Below are positions 19,740 to 30,159 of a stretch of 64,000 nt of DNA, piece by piece. Both the position numbers and the translations under genes were made by a program. The DNA comes from Lepidostoma basale. Lineage: Eukaryota; Arthropoda; Insecta; Trichoptera; Lepidostomatidae. How positions within the stretch are numbered: the stretch's first letter is position 1; each line of letters begins with the position of its first letter. The notes under the pieces are model-generated. The model did no database searches. It was not told the origin of the DNA and was given only the letters and a program-made list of their open reading frames with translations. The stretch is from contig JAHDVF020000673.1 in NCBI GenBank assembly GCA_022606425.2, forward strand, positions 372,001 through 436,000, in the 5' to 3' direction.

Positions 19740-20390
19740 TTCGTCGTGTCCCGACTAGATTACTGCAATGGAGTCTACACTAACATCCCCAAACAGCAAA
19801 CAAATAAACTCCAGTCTGCATTCAATGCAGCAGCAAGACTGAAAATGGGTATGCCGAAGAGTTATCACATAACACAGCATCTTAAGGACCTCCAATGGCT
19901 GAAATAACCAGAAAGAATACAATACAAGCTCTGTTGGAGGTCTTTCAAGCGTTGCATGAAAGGGCACCAGCTTATATATCTGAACTCTGCATCAAGGAGA
20001 ACCTAAATGCCAGACAGTCTACATTGCGATCAACTAAGTATTCTGCGATTGATAGATTGACTGTGCCAAAACGCTGTCCTAGCACAAACTTTGGCGACAG
20101 AGCCTTCGCGGTAACCGGCCGTACAGCCTGAATCAATCATCTAGCTGACCTCAAGTGCATTGAGAATCAGTCAGAGTTTAGATCGAGACTCAAAACGCAC
20201 CTTTTCAAATTATCCTTTCCTGATAAGAAGGGTTAATCGACTACGTCAGGTGCAGCCCTCGTACTAAATATGTTTACTTTTTTAACTAGTTCATAAAACG
20301 GAGTATTTTCTACAGCGCCCTTGAGATGAGAAACTCATAAAAATGACGCTCTTTCAATTATCCAATTCATTATTATTATTATAAAAACGT
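19740..20390 (+). mobile_element. CR1/L2-like LINE 3' region
   Basis: Reads SRLDYCNGVYTNIPKQQTNK, then in another frame CMKGHQLIYLN / HERAPAYISELC, and FGDRAFAV...; this is the conserved C-terminal tail downstream of RT in CR1/L2-type LINEs (YCNxLY, ApxYxxEL, RAFxxAAP). It ends in (ATT)n. At least two frame changes and a stop make it a pseudogene. Confidence 0.75.
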
Positions 20391-20648
20391 TCTTTACACT
20401 TTTTAATTTATTCTTCTTTATACCTTTATATCAATTGTATTTAAAATAATAATTATGGTTAGTTTATACTTACACAAATATTTTTTAAATATTTTACAAT
20501 AGGTACAAGAACCAAGGGACACGTATACATTAAAATTATGCATAGTACCAAGAAAACAAAAATAACAAATATTAGGTCTAGTAAAAAGAAATCCATTATT
20601 TTTGTATGAAATTGAAGTCTTTATTTACCATAGTTAGAATAATTCAAT

Positions 20649-21718
20649 TTAGGTCAAAAATGCTCCGTTTTGTTCGATAACTTGTTGCCATTTTGAAGGT
20701 AATTTCATTATGCCTCTCTCGTAGAAACTCTTGTCCCTATTGGCAAAAAACTGAGACAGTCGATTTTCACAAGCTTCTCAAGAGAAGCTTGTGAAAATCG
20801 ACATCAAGATGTCAATTTTTCACCAGCCAAATCATTCGCCATAGACAGGAACAGGTGGTAATCACTTTGTGCGAGGCTCGGACTATATGGTGGATGCATA
20901 AAAACCTCCAAACCAAGCTCTCGGAGCTTCTGTCGAGTCACTATCGATGTGTGAGGCCTGGCGTTGTCCTGATGAAACACAATTCCTCTCCTGTTGGCCA
21001 AAGCTGGGCGCTTCTGGTCGATTGCTTCCTTCAGACGGTCCAATTGCTGACAGTACAGGTCCGAATTAAGAATTTGGCCATAGGGGAGCAGCTCATGGTG
21101 GATGATTCCCTGCCAATCCCACCAAACACACAGCAAAACCTTCCTGGCCGTCAATCCTGCCCTGGCTCCTGCCCTTCGACCACGACTGTTTTCGCTTGAC
21201 GTTGTCGTAAGTGACCCACTTTTTATCACCAGTTATCACCCGCTTCAGAAATGGGTCGATTTTGTTGCGATTCAGCAGTGATTCGCAGATGGAAACTCGG
21301 TCCATGAGGTTTTTTTTCGTTAACTCGTGCGGCACCCATGCATCGGGCTTCTTTGTGTATCCGGCCTTTTTCAAGTGGTTCCAAACGATTTTTTTGCAAT
21401 GTTTAGCTCCTGGGCAATCGAAACGGTGCTTACATGACGGTCAGACTCGACGATTTCCATTATTTTATTGACATTTTCGACAATTGGCCTTCCGCAACGT
21501 GGTGCATCTTTGACATTAAAATTACCAGAACGAAATCGACGAAACCAAAAATGTGCGTGATTGGCTGTTACAGTATCAGGACCATAAACACTATTTACAT
21601 TTTCAGCTGCCTGACTTGCGTTTTCACCTTTATCGAAGAGAAATTGTAGAATATAGCGTATTTTCTCTTTGCTGGTGTCCATCTTCGACACGAGCTCAAA
21701 CACGACTGAGTCAAGCAA
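20649..21718 (-). pseudogene. mariner transposase, frame-broken
   Basis: A Tc1/mariner-family DDD transposase, which cuts and pastes its element at TA sites. Three minus-frame pieces (21718-21371, 21374-21093, 21229-20804) cover the protein. The N-terminal helix-turn-helix pair (residues 15-115) is followed by ITGDKKWVTYDN (first Asp), VFHQDNARPHTS (second Asp) and YSPSLAQSDYHLF (third Asp), the D,D34D arrangement. The likely start is the Met near 21682. Two frameshifts (about 21370 and 21100-21200) and an inverted duplication near 20759-20802 destroy it. The last codons (WQQVIEQNGA then stop at 20649-20651) are still readable beyond the duplication. Confidence 0.9.
20759..20802. repeat. Perfect 21-bp inverted duplication inside mariner
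   Basis: Arms 20759-20779 and 20782-20802 are exact reverse complements around AA. The arm encodes the normal mariner residues EACENRLS on the minus strand, so the second arm is an inverted copy made in place, probably by template switching during repair. Confidence 0.8.
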
Positions 21719-22261
21719 TCACAAATCTGTTTCAGAAGATTTTTTAGTACAAAATCTCATCTTTCTAACGCCATCTAGCGTAATCCAATCGCACTAATAT
21801 AACGCGAGATACAGATTACTACAGCCATCTATTGCAAAAATAATGGATTTCTTTTTACTAGACCTATTACATACATTTCAATGCTACTTGATATTATCTT
21901 GTTTTGGACTTGAATACGTGTTAAATTAAATATAATAATATGTGTAAAAGAGATGGAAGGTGAAATTTGATGAAAAAAAGCAACTCTGGTGAGTTTTTTT
22001 AGACAACTTTTCTAAACTTGCCCCAAAATTACCCCTTTAGCCTTTACTTTGCTTACATATTTTCGAAAGTAGTAAAACATTTCGTATTAAGATTTTTCCA
22101 TTTCAACTCAAAGGACAAAATTATACATGACACGTTATCAAATCAGAGTAGGGTCGAAATATTCCTCACATACGAGTATTTTCATAACATTCAGTGAACG
22201 CTCATACGAGAAATTTTAGCAATTATTTAGATTTTCAACACTTCGAATAAATTGAATCAAA

Positions 22262-22345
22262 TAACTTTATTGCGAACAATCATGACGTGTGCTGTAGAGA
22301 CAAGGGCTACTGTACGAACCAAAGGGCTTTTAGTATCTTCTTCTT
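22262..22345 (+). mobile_element. LINE-B short fragment
   Basis: CATGACGTGTGCTGTAGAGA-CAAGGGCTACTGTACGAACC matches 28157-28205 (AVETRADTVRTK region). The end is abrupt and followed by (CTT)n. Confidence 0.6.
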
Positions 22346-22419
22346 CTTCTTCTTCCTCAGCCTATTCCCATCCACTCCTGGATGTTGTGAAACTCTTAAT
22401 TAAATAATCAATACGAATG

Positions 22420-22560
22420 AAAACGCTTGTTTTATAATCTTAATGACATGTTTCGCCTAGTTACCTAGGCGTTACGTCATCAAATGCAAATTTGATAATG
22501 CCTTGGCAAGGCGAAACATGTCACTCCCATAAAACAGACGTTTTCATTCATATTAATTCA
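22420..22560. mobile_element. Palindromic MITE-like repeat
   Basis: Opposed GACATGTTTCGCC and GGCGAAACATGTC around TCATCAAATGCAAATTTGAT. Same family as 19100-19250. The minus-strand copy keeps UUGAUGA, closest in this family to CUGANGA. Confidence 0.6.
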
Positions 22561-22624
22561 TTTTCATAACATAAAGGGAAATTTAAACTTCGTCAGAGCT
22601 ATATTCGATTTATTTTAATCAATT

Positions 22625-22790
22625 AAATGTCGGTCACGTGAGGAGTTGGAGAAATCGACGTGTGTGCATGACACGATGTATGAATGTTGAGGAAACCAGA
22701 GAAGTATGTCAGGAAAGAAAAGTGTGGCAGTCCATTCTTTTTGCCTACCCCATCAAGGAGACGGCGTGATGATAAAATTGTTGGCTAGTT
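22625..22790 (+). mobile_element. LINE-A 3' end
   Basis: NVGHVRSWRNRRVCMTRC-like reading then CAAGGAGACGGCGTGATG. Only the last 150 bp are present. Confidence 0.75.
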
Positions 22791-22819
22791 CGTCAGGGCA
22801 TTTAACTTTAACTCGTCAG

Positions 22820-23590
22820 GATATTTAACTTTTTGAGACTTATCAGGGGATTCTTTGAGAATTCTGCCATCTTGGAGGGTATCTATCTTTATGTTCCGGA
22901 TGGTTATCTTCGACAGCGTCAGCACAGACTGTTTTATGTCCCAACATGCAGAACCAACCTGCCTCTGGTGATACCGATGGGGAGAGCAATCAAACTGCCG
23001 AAAATGATCACTTCGGGAATCGACGTCTTTAATATTAGTGAAAGCACGTTCAGAAGACAAATACTCTTGACTTAAGAGAGTATTGTGTATTCCTAAAGTC
23101 GAACCATCTCTGATGCATTCCTGGTATTATATATTTTATTTTTATACCTATGCCTGTGAATGCCGCAGAAATGAGATCACTAAGAAGAATAAAATTAAAA
23201 AAGGATCCCTTAGATGGTTTGGACGTATGGAACGAATGGATGAGAGAAGAATGGTTAAAAAGTTGTACACAAGCAGCGTGAGTGGAAAAAGAAGCTAAGG
23301 ACGGCCGAGGAAAACATGGCAAGACCAAATTATTCAATTACTAAAAGGCGGTCACATTCGAAGTCGGAATAATCGACGTGCGTGCATGGTACGATGTATG
23401 AATGTAGAGGAATCCCGAGAGGTATGCCAGGACAGAGCATTGTGGCGATCCATCCTCTCTCCCACCCTCCGGGGAAATGGCGTGATGGTTAGTAAGTTAG
23501 TTAGTTAGTTTTATACCTGTTCTCAATAGATGCCTTAAATTATAATTGTTGTTTGTAATATCTTTTGAGTAAATAAACTGATTTGATTTG
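22820..23590 (+). mobile_element. LINE-C copy, interrupted by LINE-A
   Basis: 22820-23149 encodes LIRGFFENSAILEGIYLYVP, CRTNLPLVIPMGRAI and STFRRQILLT, then the 3' UTR. The element resumes at 23519 with GTTCTCAATAGATGCC and ends GAGTAAATAAACTGATTTGA. The inserted LINE-A (23150-23508) explains the gap. Confidence 0.8.
23150..23508 (+). mobile_element. LINE-A subfamily 2 insertion with 10-bp target duplication
   Basis: TTTTATACCT is present at 23140-23149 and at 23509-23518, inside LINE-C sequence. The insert reads KKGSLRWFGRMERMDERRM, KLYTSSVSGK and ends GGGGAAATGGCGTGATGG plus (TTAG)n. 5'-truncated by target-primed integration; a frame break follows 23298. Confidence 0.85.
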
Positions 23591-23637
23591 AGATAATCAA
23601 ATGATTTTACTGAAATCTCTTGATGGAAGTTCATTTT

Positions 23638-23945
23638 AAATAATAATGAAATAAAACGATGTTTTTTAACTACTTCCACTCAAAATCCATTGTATTAAAT
23701 ACGAACCTCCTTGAATACCTGTAATACCAATATTTACCAATATCAGTAAATTTTACATAATTATTTTAAGATTATTTTTGTATAGAATCGTGTTTACCAC
23801 CCCTGATCTGTATGTACATAAAGGACTCGGTTTGAAATAGTGTCACCAGTCTGTCGATGACAGCGAGCCTGGCGAAACCGTTCGCTGTCGAAATAAAGAC
23901 AAAAGTGGAAGTAGTTAAAAAAACATTGTTTTATTTAATTATGAT
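23638..23945. mobile_element. Small TIR element, hammerhead-repeat relative
   Basis: About 40-bp inverted ends: TGAAATAAAACGATGTTTTT at 23645 and the complementary AAACATTGTTTTATTTAATT near 23925, both next to ACTACTTCCACT / AGTGGAAGTAGT. Inside, GGCGAAACCG...TGTCGAAATAAAGAC parallels the GAAA...GTC then AAATAAA layout of the hammerhead repeats. Other copies: 6778-7365 (split), 25366-25435, 54536-54640. Confidence 0.5.
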
Positions 23946-24027
23946 TTGATTTGATTTTAAAACTGATTTGATTTGATTTAAATAATACGTTACGAGCGAA
24001 ACCGGTTGCCGCTTAAATGAACATTTC

Positions 24028-24830
24028 CGTGATGAACTAACTAACTAACCATCACGCCGTCTCCCCGAAGGGGTAGGCAGAAAGAATGGACTGCCACACT
24101 TTTCTTTCCTGACATATTTCTCTCGCTTCCTCAACATTCATACATCGTGTCATGCACGCGCGTCGATTTCTCTGACTCCTCACATGGCCGACATTCAATA
24201 TTTGATTTATTTGATCGTGCCACGTTTTCCTCGGTTTTCCTTTATTTCTGGTTCCATTTAAATCATTAACATATAATTTTTTTACCATTCTTTCTTCATT
24301 CATTCTTTCCATGTGTCCAAACCATCTTAATGATCCTTTCATTATTTTGTTCATGACACCATCATTCGCATTCACTTCTTATATTTTCATTCGACACTCT
24401 ATCATACACAGAGTATCCACACATTCGTCTAAGAGATCTCATTTCTACTGCATTTATTCTACTTTCATCCTTCTTTTGCTAGTTCCATGCTTCGCTTCCA
24501 TACACAAGGGTCGGTAGAAGAACACCATTGTGCACTGCCATTCTAGCTTTTTTGGATAGGTTTTTGTTTGCGATGACAACTTTAAGTGCACCATTCACTT
24601 TGTTGCCTGCCCCAACCCTTCTTTCAATATCCCTCTCCACTCGCCCATCTCTTGCAAACATACTACCTAAATACGCGAACTCAACTACTTGCTCCAAATT
24701 TTCACCATTCACGCTAATGTTGCAGACTGACTGTTTTCAAAAATCATTACCTTGGACTTATTAACATTCATCATCAGATCATTTCGCATGCATACCTCAT
24801 ACATACAATTCACCAAGACTTGTAGTTGTA
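24028..24830 (-). mobile_element. LINE-A, longest copy in window
   Basis: From the reversed tail at 24028 through frames 24375-24052 and 24712-24479 it reads, in element order, VNISVNGENLEQVVEFAYLG (24740-24650), GNKVNGALKVVIANKNLSKK, VYGSEAWN, SLRWFGHMERMNEERM, RNKGKPRKTW and LSAYPFGETA-stop. The upstream end (to 24830) is the region just after the YADD motif in non-LTR RTs. Stops and a small deletion near 24370 inactivate it. Confidence 0.85.
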
Positions 24831-24954
24831 GTCCGTGATGAAAGGCGATTTTTATTAATTAAGTAAAATAAAAAGATCGCCGTTGATATTATATAATATT
24901 ATAATATAAAATATGAAGAATGGTAGGGAAGTAGGAAGTAGGTATCCAGGTCGG

Positions 24955-25100
24955 TTAGTGTTGACGTAAGAGTCGGAGCCCCTCGCTCGGGCTGGTCCGC
25001 CCTCGGCTGTGGGCGGTGGGGATCAATACAGCGCGACTATTTCTGGAGCCCGGAGCCGCCCACGAAGCCCCAACGGGAAGTGTTTTCCTGCTATATGGCT
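24955..25100. other. GC-rich islet, function unknown
   Basis: GC-rich, CpG-containing block flanked by AT-rich DNA. Open on both strands (25016-25246 +, 25224-24955 -), no motif recognised. Confidence 0.3.
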
Positions 25101-25189
25101 CCATCCTTAATACACACATTACCTCATCATTAATACCGATACACTTAATTAATCCCTGTGCGTCAGATAAACAATTACAAACTTTAATC

Positions 25190-25435
25190 AATGGATGTAT
25201 GGAAGTGAAGAATGGAACTGGCAAAAGAAGGATGAAAGTAGAATAAATGCAGTAGAAATGAGATAGTTTTTCCGCACATTCTTCTTAGTGACCTCATTTC
25301 TACGGCTTTTATCCTTCTTCCGCCAACTCCAAGCTTCACTTCCATACATAAGGGTCGGGACAAAAAAATTCTGTCGAAATAAAGACAAAAGTGGAAGTAG
25401 TTAAAACACATCGTTTTATTTAATTATTATATTAT
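25190..25435. mobile_element. Head-to-head LINE-A fragments plus hammerhead-relative tail
   Basis: 25190-25264 (+) and 25265-25365 (-) are two copies of the SEAWNWQKKDESRINAVEM region in opposite directions, meeting near ATGAGATAG. 25366-25435 then matches the end of the small TIR element at 23638-23945. Such an inverted join can arise by twin priming during LINE integration. Confidence 0.6.
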
Positions 25436-25483
25436 TTAAAATGAACTTCTATAAAGAGATTTCAGTTTAATCATTATATATAA

Positions 25484-25632
25484 CAGTAGAACTCCGATTA
25501 TCCGAATTCCGACTATCCGAATCGCTGATTATCAGAATCGCTCATTATCCGAATCGCTTTCAGAATTTCAGAAAAAAAATTAAGACGGAAACGTACTGCG
25601 ATTCGCAAAATAATGATTATGTCTACGTTCGC
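25484..25632 (+). mobile_element. pogo/Tigger-like terminal fragment
   Basis: CAGTAGAACTCCGATTATCC is the typical terminus. The next part (ATTCCGACTATCCGAATCGC) holds tandem ATTATCCGAATCGCT variants. AATTAAGACGGAAACGTACT matches 5205-5230 of the larger copy. Confidence 0.7.
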
Positions 25633-25639
25633 TAATATA

Positions 25640-26092
25640 ATAAAAGAAGAATGAAAGTAGAATAAATGCAGCAGAAATTAGATCTCTAAGACGAATGTAT
25701 GACAAATCTGTATATGATAGAGTGACAAATTCAAGTATAAGAAGTGAATGTGGTGCGAATGAAAGTGTTATGAACAAAATAAGGAAAGAGTCATTAAGAT
25801 GGTTTGGACACATGGAAAGAATGAGTGAAGACAGAATGGTAAAGAAGGCATATGTAAACGGCGTGAACAGAGCCAGAAATAGAGGAAGGCCGAGGAAAAC
25901 GTGGCACGATCAAATCAATCAAATATTGAATCTCGGTCTCGCGAGGAGTCGGAGAAATCGACGTGCGTGCATGACAAGATGTATGAATGTAGAGGAATCG
26001 AGAGAAGTATGTCAGTCCACAACAGTGTGGCGTTCCATTCTTTCTGCCTACCCCTCCGGAGAGACGGCGTGATGGTTAGTTAGTTAATCAAT
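25640..26092 (+). mobile_element. LINE-A copy with open C-terminal frame
   Basis: Frame 25695-26072 (125 codons) runs without a break to the family stop: RWFGHMERMSEDRMVKKAYV, RGRPRKTWHDQINQILNLG, RRACMTRCMNVEESREVC, SILSAYPSGETA. TGATGG and GTTAGTTAGTTA follow. It defines the family C-terminus; RT is absent. Confidence 0.85.
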
Positions 26093-26156
26093 GGAGATAC
26101 TAAAAATACACGATTACGATTTTTCACGAATTAAAACACTCATGGTGTACCGACGA

Positions 26157-26235
26157 TCTTTGGTGGCAGAGTGGCAAGAGCTCTGACTGCAATATTAAAG
26201 GTCCCGGGTCAGATTCCCGGCGATGTGTGTAAGGT
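26157..26235 (+). mobile_element. SINE tRNA-like head
   Basis: GGTGGCAGAGTGGCAAGAGC (A-box) and GGTCAGATTCC (degenerate B-box), then CGGCGATG. Only the tRNA-like head remains. Confidence 0.65.
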
Positions 26236-26239
26236 ATGT

Positions 26240-27570
26240 ATTTATATATTTATTTATTTATGATAACAAACATACATTAAAACACATAGAAACAAAAATA
26301 CATAGAAACATTAAAATAATGCCCCGATTACATTTTACCAATAATAATTAATAATAAGAACAATAATGAATCGAAATCGAAGTTAAACTTAATTCAAACA
26401 AATGTAAACAGTTATATAAAATTGATTCTAAGAAGTTTAAAAAACTTTTTAAATAATCATAAATATTGTTTCTATTACCAAATTATTCTAATGGATTATT
26501 AATTTCATAAGACAGGACATGTGTCATGACATACATATACCTACATTTCATCTTAAATACCATGAACAATATATCAAACAATGGTTCCAATATACATATT
26601 TGATAGAAGAATTATGCGAGAATTCCGACCTATGAAGCTTCCTGCACTTGCAAGTAATGATTTAGCGTCCCAATTCGTCTAATTCTGGATTTAGGTCAAA
26701 CCCTGAGCTCGACCTGCGTCCTTCATTCTAACAAGAATCGAAATATGTCATGAAACGAAAGCTGATTTAACTGTGATATGCCATTACATCAAACCTTACA
26801 GTAATTTATATAGATAATTAAATTATTTGATTTTAACAAACAAAATTAAATTAAATCTTCATTTAACAATAAACCAAATTTATCAATCTCTTTTCCAATT
26901 GAATAAATGATCCTTTGTTGTTTTCTTTCAATTCTTATATAGGTATGTCATTTGGTTAAAAGATTGCATGTAAAGTGTTATTTTTTTTTAAAGAATTTAA
27001 TTTAACTTCTCTAACCTAAAATACTTTTTGGATTTAAGGCATTCCACTTCATACTAGATAACATTACGTTTATGAATGAGTATTACATGAATTACATTGG
27101 TTGATAAACTTACTATCTATTCCAGGATGGGTGTAAATGAGACCATATACATAATATATATTATATCCAATAATAAGTTTAAGATATTTCAAAAACCTTC
27201 CAGTTTACTTAGAAATACATGAAATCGTGATATTTTAAAGTAAATAAAAACATTCGGAATTATTCGGCTTATCTGTCATTCCTGTAAAGGAATGCAACAT
27301 TATCATTTTTTGACAACACTGTAATATTATGGAATGATTTTGTGAATGAAATACTGCCATCTATTGGAGATATAAAGAACTATCTGAATTTTAAATCGCT
27401 ATTACGGTACTGAAATATATTTAGTTCAGTATAATTTATATAGATGTCACTTATTAATTTTTTTTCGCAAATAATGAATTTAGTGATTAGACTTATGACG
27501 CATGATATGAATAAAGACTTTTTAAAATAAAGAAATATATAAAATACTAAGCCCACAACAGAAGTCATTT
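26240..27570. other. No recognisable feature
   Basis: 1.3 kb of AT-rich, apparently single-copy sequence without exon-like frames or repeat termini. Confidence 0.5.
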
Positions 27571-27574
27571 TTTC

Positions 27575-27750
27575 GATATCTTCTTCTTCAGTCTATTTTC
27601 GTCTTTGGACAAAGGCCTCCTTCATCTGCTTCCACACTACTCTGTCTTGTGCAGACTATGGTACATCAGGTTATTGTTGGTCCAAGTCAACCTTCCACCG
27701 TAGTTGCGGTCCCCTTCCAATTCTTTTTGTCGTCCATGATCTACAAGTTT
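27575..27750 (-). mobile_element. RTE-like LINE 3' end
   Basis: TCTTCTTCTTCAGTCTATTTTCG followed by a body in which the minus strand reads GRGPQLRWKVDLDQQ-like sequence (GR-PxRW motif). Degenerate. Confidence 0.45.
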
Positions 27751-27844
27751 ACTTTTCAATATTATTGATTAAAAATATTTTTATAAATTGTTTACAAAGT
27801 CTTAATAAATATTTAAAAAAAAATTATAATCGCATTAATAGTTG

Positions 27845-28530
27845 AGTCCGAAGATGACTTGCAAAGAATATTGTACAAATTCCACACAATATCACAAAGG
27901 CTATACCAGTCAGCAAAACAAAAAGTCTAACTATATCTAGGAAACCTACAAGATGTCAGCTAACCTGTGGAGCAAATAATGAGTTTCAGATATTTGGGAT
28001 TAGAGATCTGCAGCCATAACGACCTCTATACCGAAGTACGATAACAAGTCAGTAAAGCCTCTGCCGTGTCAGGGTGTCTGAAGAATCTGGTCTGCAAGAA
28101 CAAGCACATGTGTATCGACAGCAAGATCATAATTTATATAACATGCGTGCGACCTATCATGACGTACGCTGTAGAAACGCGGGCCGACACTGTGCGAACC
28201 AAGGGACTACTAAGAACATCGGAGATGAAGGTCCTAAGATCAATTACTGGAAAAACTCTCCGAGATCGTGTCCGAAACATGGACATAAGAAAAACTTGCG
28301 AAATAGAGGATATTGTCTAGTGGAGTAGATCCAGAAGAAGATACTGGAGGGACCATGTAGTCCGAATGGATGGTGACAGACTTACATATACAGCCGCTTA
28401 TGAAATCCCCTTCGGACACCGCCCACCTGGAAGACCGCCCAATAGATGGAAGGACAGGTGGACCTTATCATTCGACGAGACATGATTTCTGTGTCACAGA
28501 TCGCCAGATCTATTAAAAGAAGAAGAAGAA
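27845..28530 (+). mobile_element. LINE-B 3' half
   Basis: Starts in the region just after YADDAAL (SEDDLQRILYKFHTISQR matches the minus-strand element at 1-660) and continues through CVRPIMTYAVETRADTVRTK, LLRTSEMKVLRSITGKTLRD and a GRPP-type end to AAAGAAGAAGAAGAAG. Frames 28066-28320 and downstream are broken. Together with 1-660 it outlines the family. Confidence 0.85.
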
Positions 28531-28739
28531 GATATTTTTTAACATACCTACACTTGTGCTTTTACCAAATAGGTACAGATATGTAAGAGATAATTTGGTA
28601 ATATAATTTGTTTAAAAAAAAGTATAAACTGAAGGAAAGTATAGGCCTATTGAAACACGTTAGATTAAAAATATAAAAAATATTTTCTGAAATAGAAAAT
28701 TACGCAAATGTGAATTTGCATCGAATAGAAATTAAATTC

Positions 28740-28930
28740 TTATTCTTCTTCTTCTTCTTATTTTTCTTCCTTGTTGTACCAATGTGGTTTGTTCTCCAGA
28801 AAATTGCTCCTCACATGAGGTGGATTTCCAGCAGTCCTCATATTTTAAGAGGTTTTCCATGAAATAAGTAGGTATATCTAGAAAATAAATTAATTCTTTA
28901 ATCTTCCTTGAAAATAAAAAGTTAAATGTT
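28740..28930. other. Reversed LINE tail remnant
   Basis: (CTT)n-type run at 28741-28760 followed by about 100 bp without a clear family match, then AT-rich sequence. Confidence 0.3.
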
Positions 28931-29095
28931 TAAATTGAAAAAACGTTATAAACAAATCATTTGTAACATCTGATGATGCCAACGTTGGTTGTCTAAACAG
29001 CTGTCGCGAGAATCACTTAAAAAAATACAGTGTTTCAAATTGAATCATTTTAATAATGTTAAAGTATCAGTGTTTCGGTCATCATTGGATTATCT
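28930..29095 (+). mobile_element. Hammerhead-family repeat (CAGCTG subtype), decayed
   Basis: CTGATGATGCCAACGTTGG then TCTAAACAGCTGTCGCGA at 28970-29005: the GAAA box has become TAAA. The AT-rich tail matches 62690-62765. Confidence 0.5.
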
Positions 29096-29102
29096 AATAT
29101 AA

Positions 29103-29315
29103 TTGGTTGCTTCATCGGCATCAGTCATTGTTTATAGTATCACCTACGTTCTGGTCTTCCTCTATTCAGCCAAGGTCTTCTTGCGACACAGTCAGAAGAC
29201 ATATGTACCCGTGATGAACAACTCGCGGCCATCGCGTGCCGACAGACTATCAGTGCCCCTCCATGTCAACAGAACAAAGGTTTATCAATGGAAAATAACA
29301 CAAGCCAATTTGTAG
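29103..29315 (+). CDS. Possible terminal exon of an unidentified membrane protein
   Basis: This non-repetitive, GC-richer stretch is open to a TAG at 29313-29315. It encodes a hydrophobic segment (SVIVYSITYVLVFLYSAKVF) followed by a basic, Ser/Pro-containing tail, the look of a last transmembrane helix plus cytoplasmic C-terminus. A possible splice acceptor is CGGCATCAG (ending 29126) or TTTATAG (ending near 29138), so the Met at 29103 need not be the start. I do not recognise the family and see no matching upstream exons, so it could also be chance. Confidence 0.25.
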   Translation: MVASSASVIVYSITYVLVFLYSAKVFLRHSQKTYVPVMNNSRPSRADRLSVPLHVNRTKVYQWKITQANL

Positions 29316-29364
29316 TAATGAAATCATAATCCTGTTAGTCATTTGTACAAAAATATAATATTAC

Positions 29365-29835
29365 GAATTATCTTCTTCTTCTTCTTCTTTTAATAGATCT
29401 GACACAGAAATCATATCTCGATGGATGATGAGATCCAGCTGTCCCTCCATCTCTTAGGCGGTCTTCCAGGTGGGCGGTGTCCGGACGGGAATTTCATAAG
29501 CGGCTGTACCTATATGAGAGTCTGTCACCATCCAATCGGGCTACATGGTCCCTCCAGTATCTTCTTCTGGATCTACTCCACTGAACGATATCCTCTATTT
29601 CGCAGGTTCTTCTTATGTCTACGTTGCGGACACGATCTCGGAGGGTTTTTCCAGTAATTGATCTTAGGACCTTCATCTCCGATGTTCTCAGTAGTCCCAT
29701 GGTTCGCTACGTCATGATAAGTCGCACGCATGTTTTATAGATTCTGATCTTGCTGTCGATACGCATGTGCTTGTTCTTCCAGACCAGATTCTTCAGGCAT
29801 CCTGACATGGCAGAGGCTTTACTGACTTGTACGAA
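29365..29835 (-). mobile_element. LINE-B 3' half, reversed
   Basis: Reverse complement of 28060-28530. Minus frame 29700-29494 reads LLRTSEMKVLRSITGKTLRD and WRDHVARLDGDRLSY. (CTT)n at the left is the reversed tail. With the + copy 835 bp upstream it forms an inverted pair. Confidence 0.85.
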
Positions 29836-29884
29836 TTATATAGAAGAGAAATATAGGTATCCACTGAAGTAAAGATGGCCAGTA

Positions 29885-30150
29885 AACAATGGAGTTCAAA
29901 TCCAACTTCGATTTCCGGCTATGGCAGTGTGATTGTCTCACTTTCTTTGGTCTGGTGAAAAATTCACGTTACAATAAAATGGCGATAGATTAGCTACCTA
30001 ATCAATAGATAAAACGTTGTATACAGTAATTGGGTTCAAATACGCAGTTGTGTACAAACGTGCAACGGGAAATTACCACATTAAAGGCCCAAGTGGCATC
30101 GCAAGAACAAGCAAAAAATGTTACAATACATTGGATTGAATTTAGCAAAG
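29885..30150 (+). mobile_element. SINE body plus short tail repeat
   Basis: 29900-30057 matches the SINE (GGCAGTGTGATTGTC, AATAAAATGGCGATAGATTA, CAGTAATTGGGTTCAAA). 30055-30150 (CAACGGGAAATTACCA-CATTAAAGGCCCAAG) matches 56290-56350, a second short repeat whose family I cannot name. Confidence 0.6.
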
Positions 30151-30159
30151 AAGTGTGCT

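Larger units (their letters stand above)
20572..21867 (-). mobile_element. mariner transposon, full length but dead
   Basis: 1,296 bp, the usual mariner length. TIRs of about 32 bp (GGTCTAGTAAAAAGAAATCC at the left and its complement at the right) flanked by TA at 20570-20571 and 21868-21869. The outermost base differs between ends (T vs A). It encodes the broken transposase on the minus strand. Confidence 0.9.
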
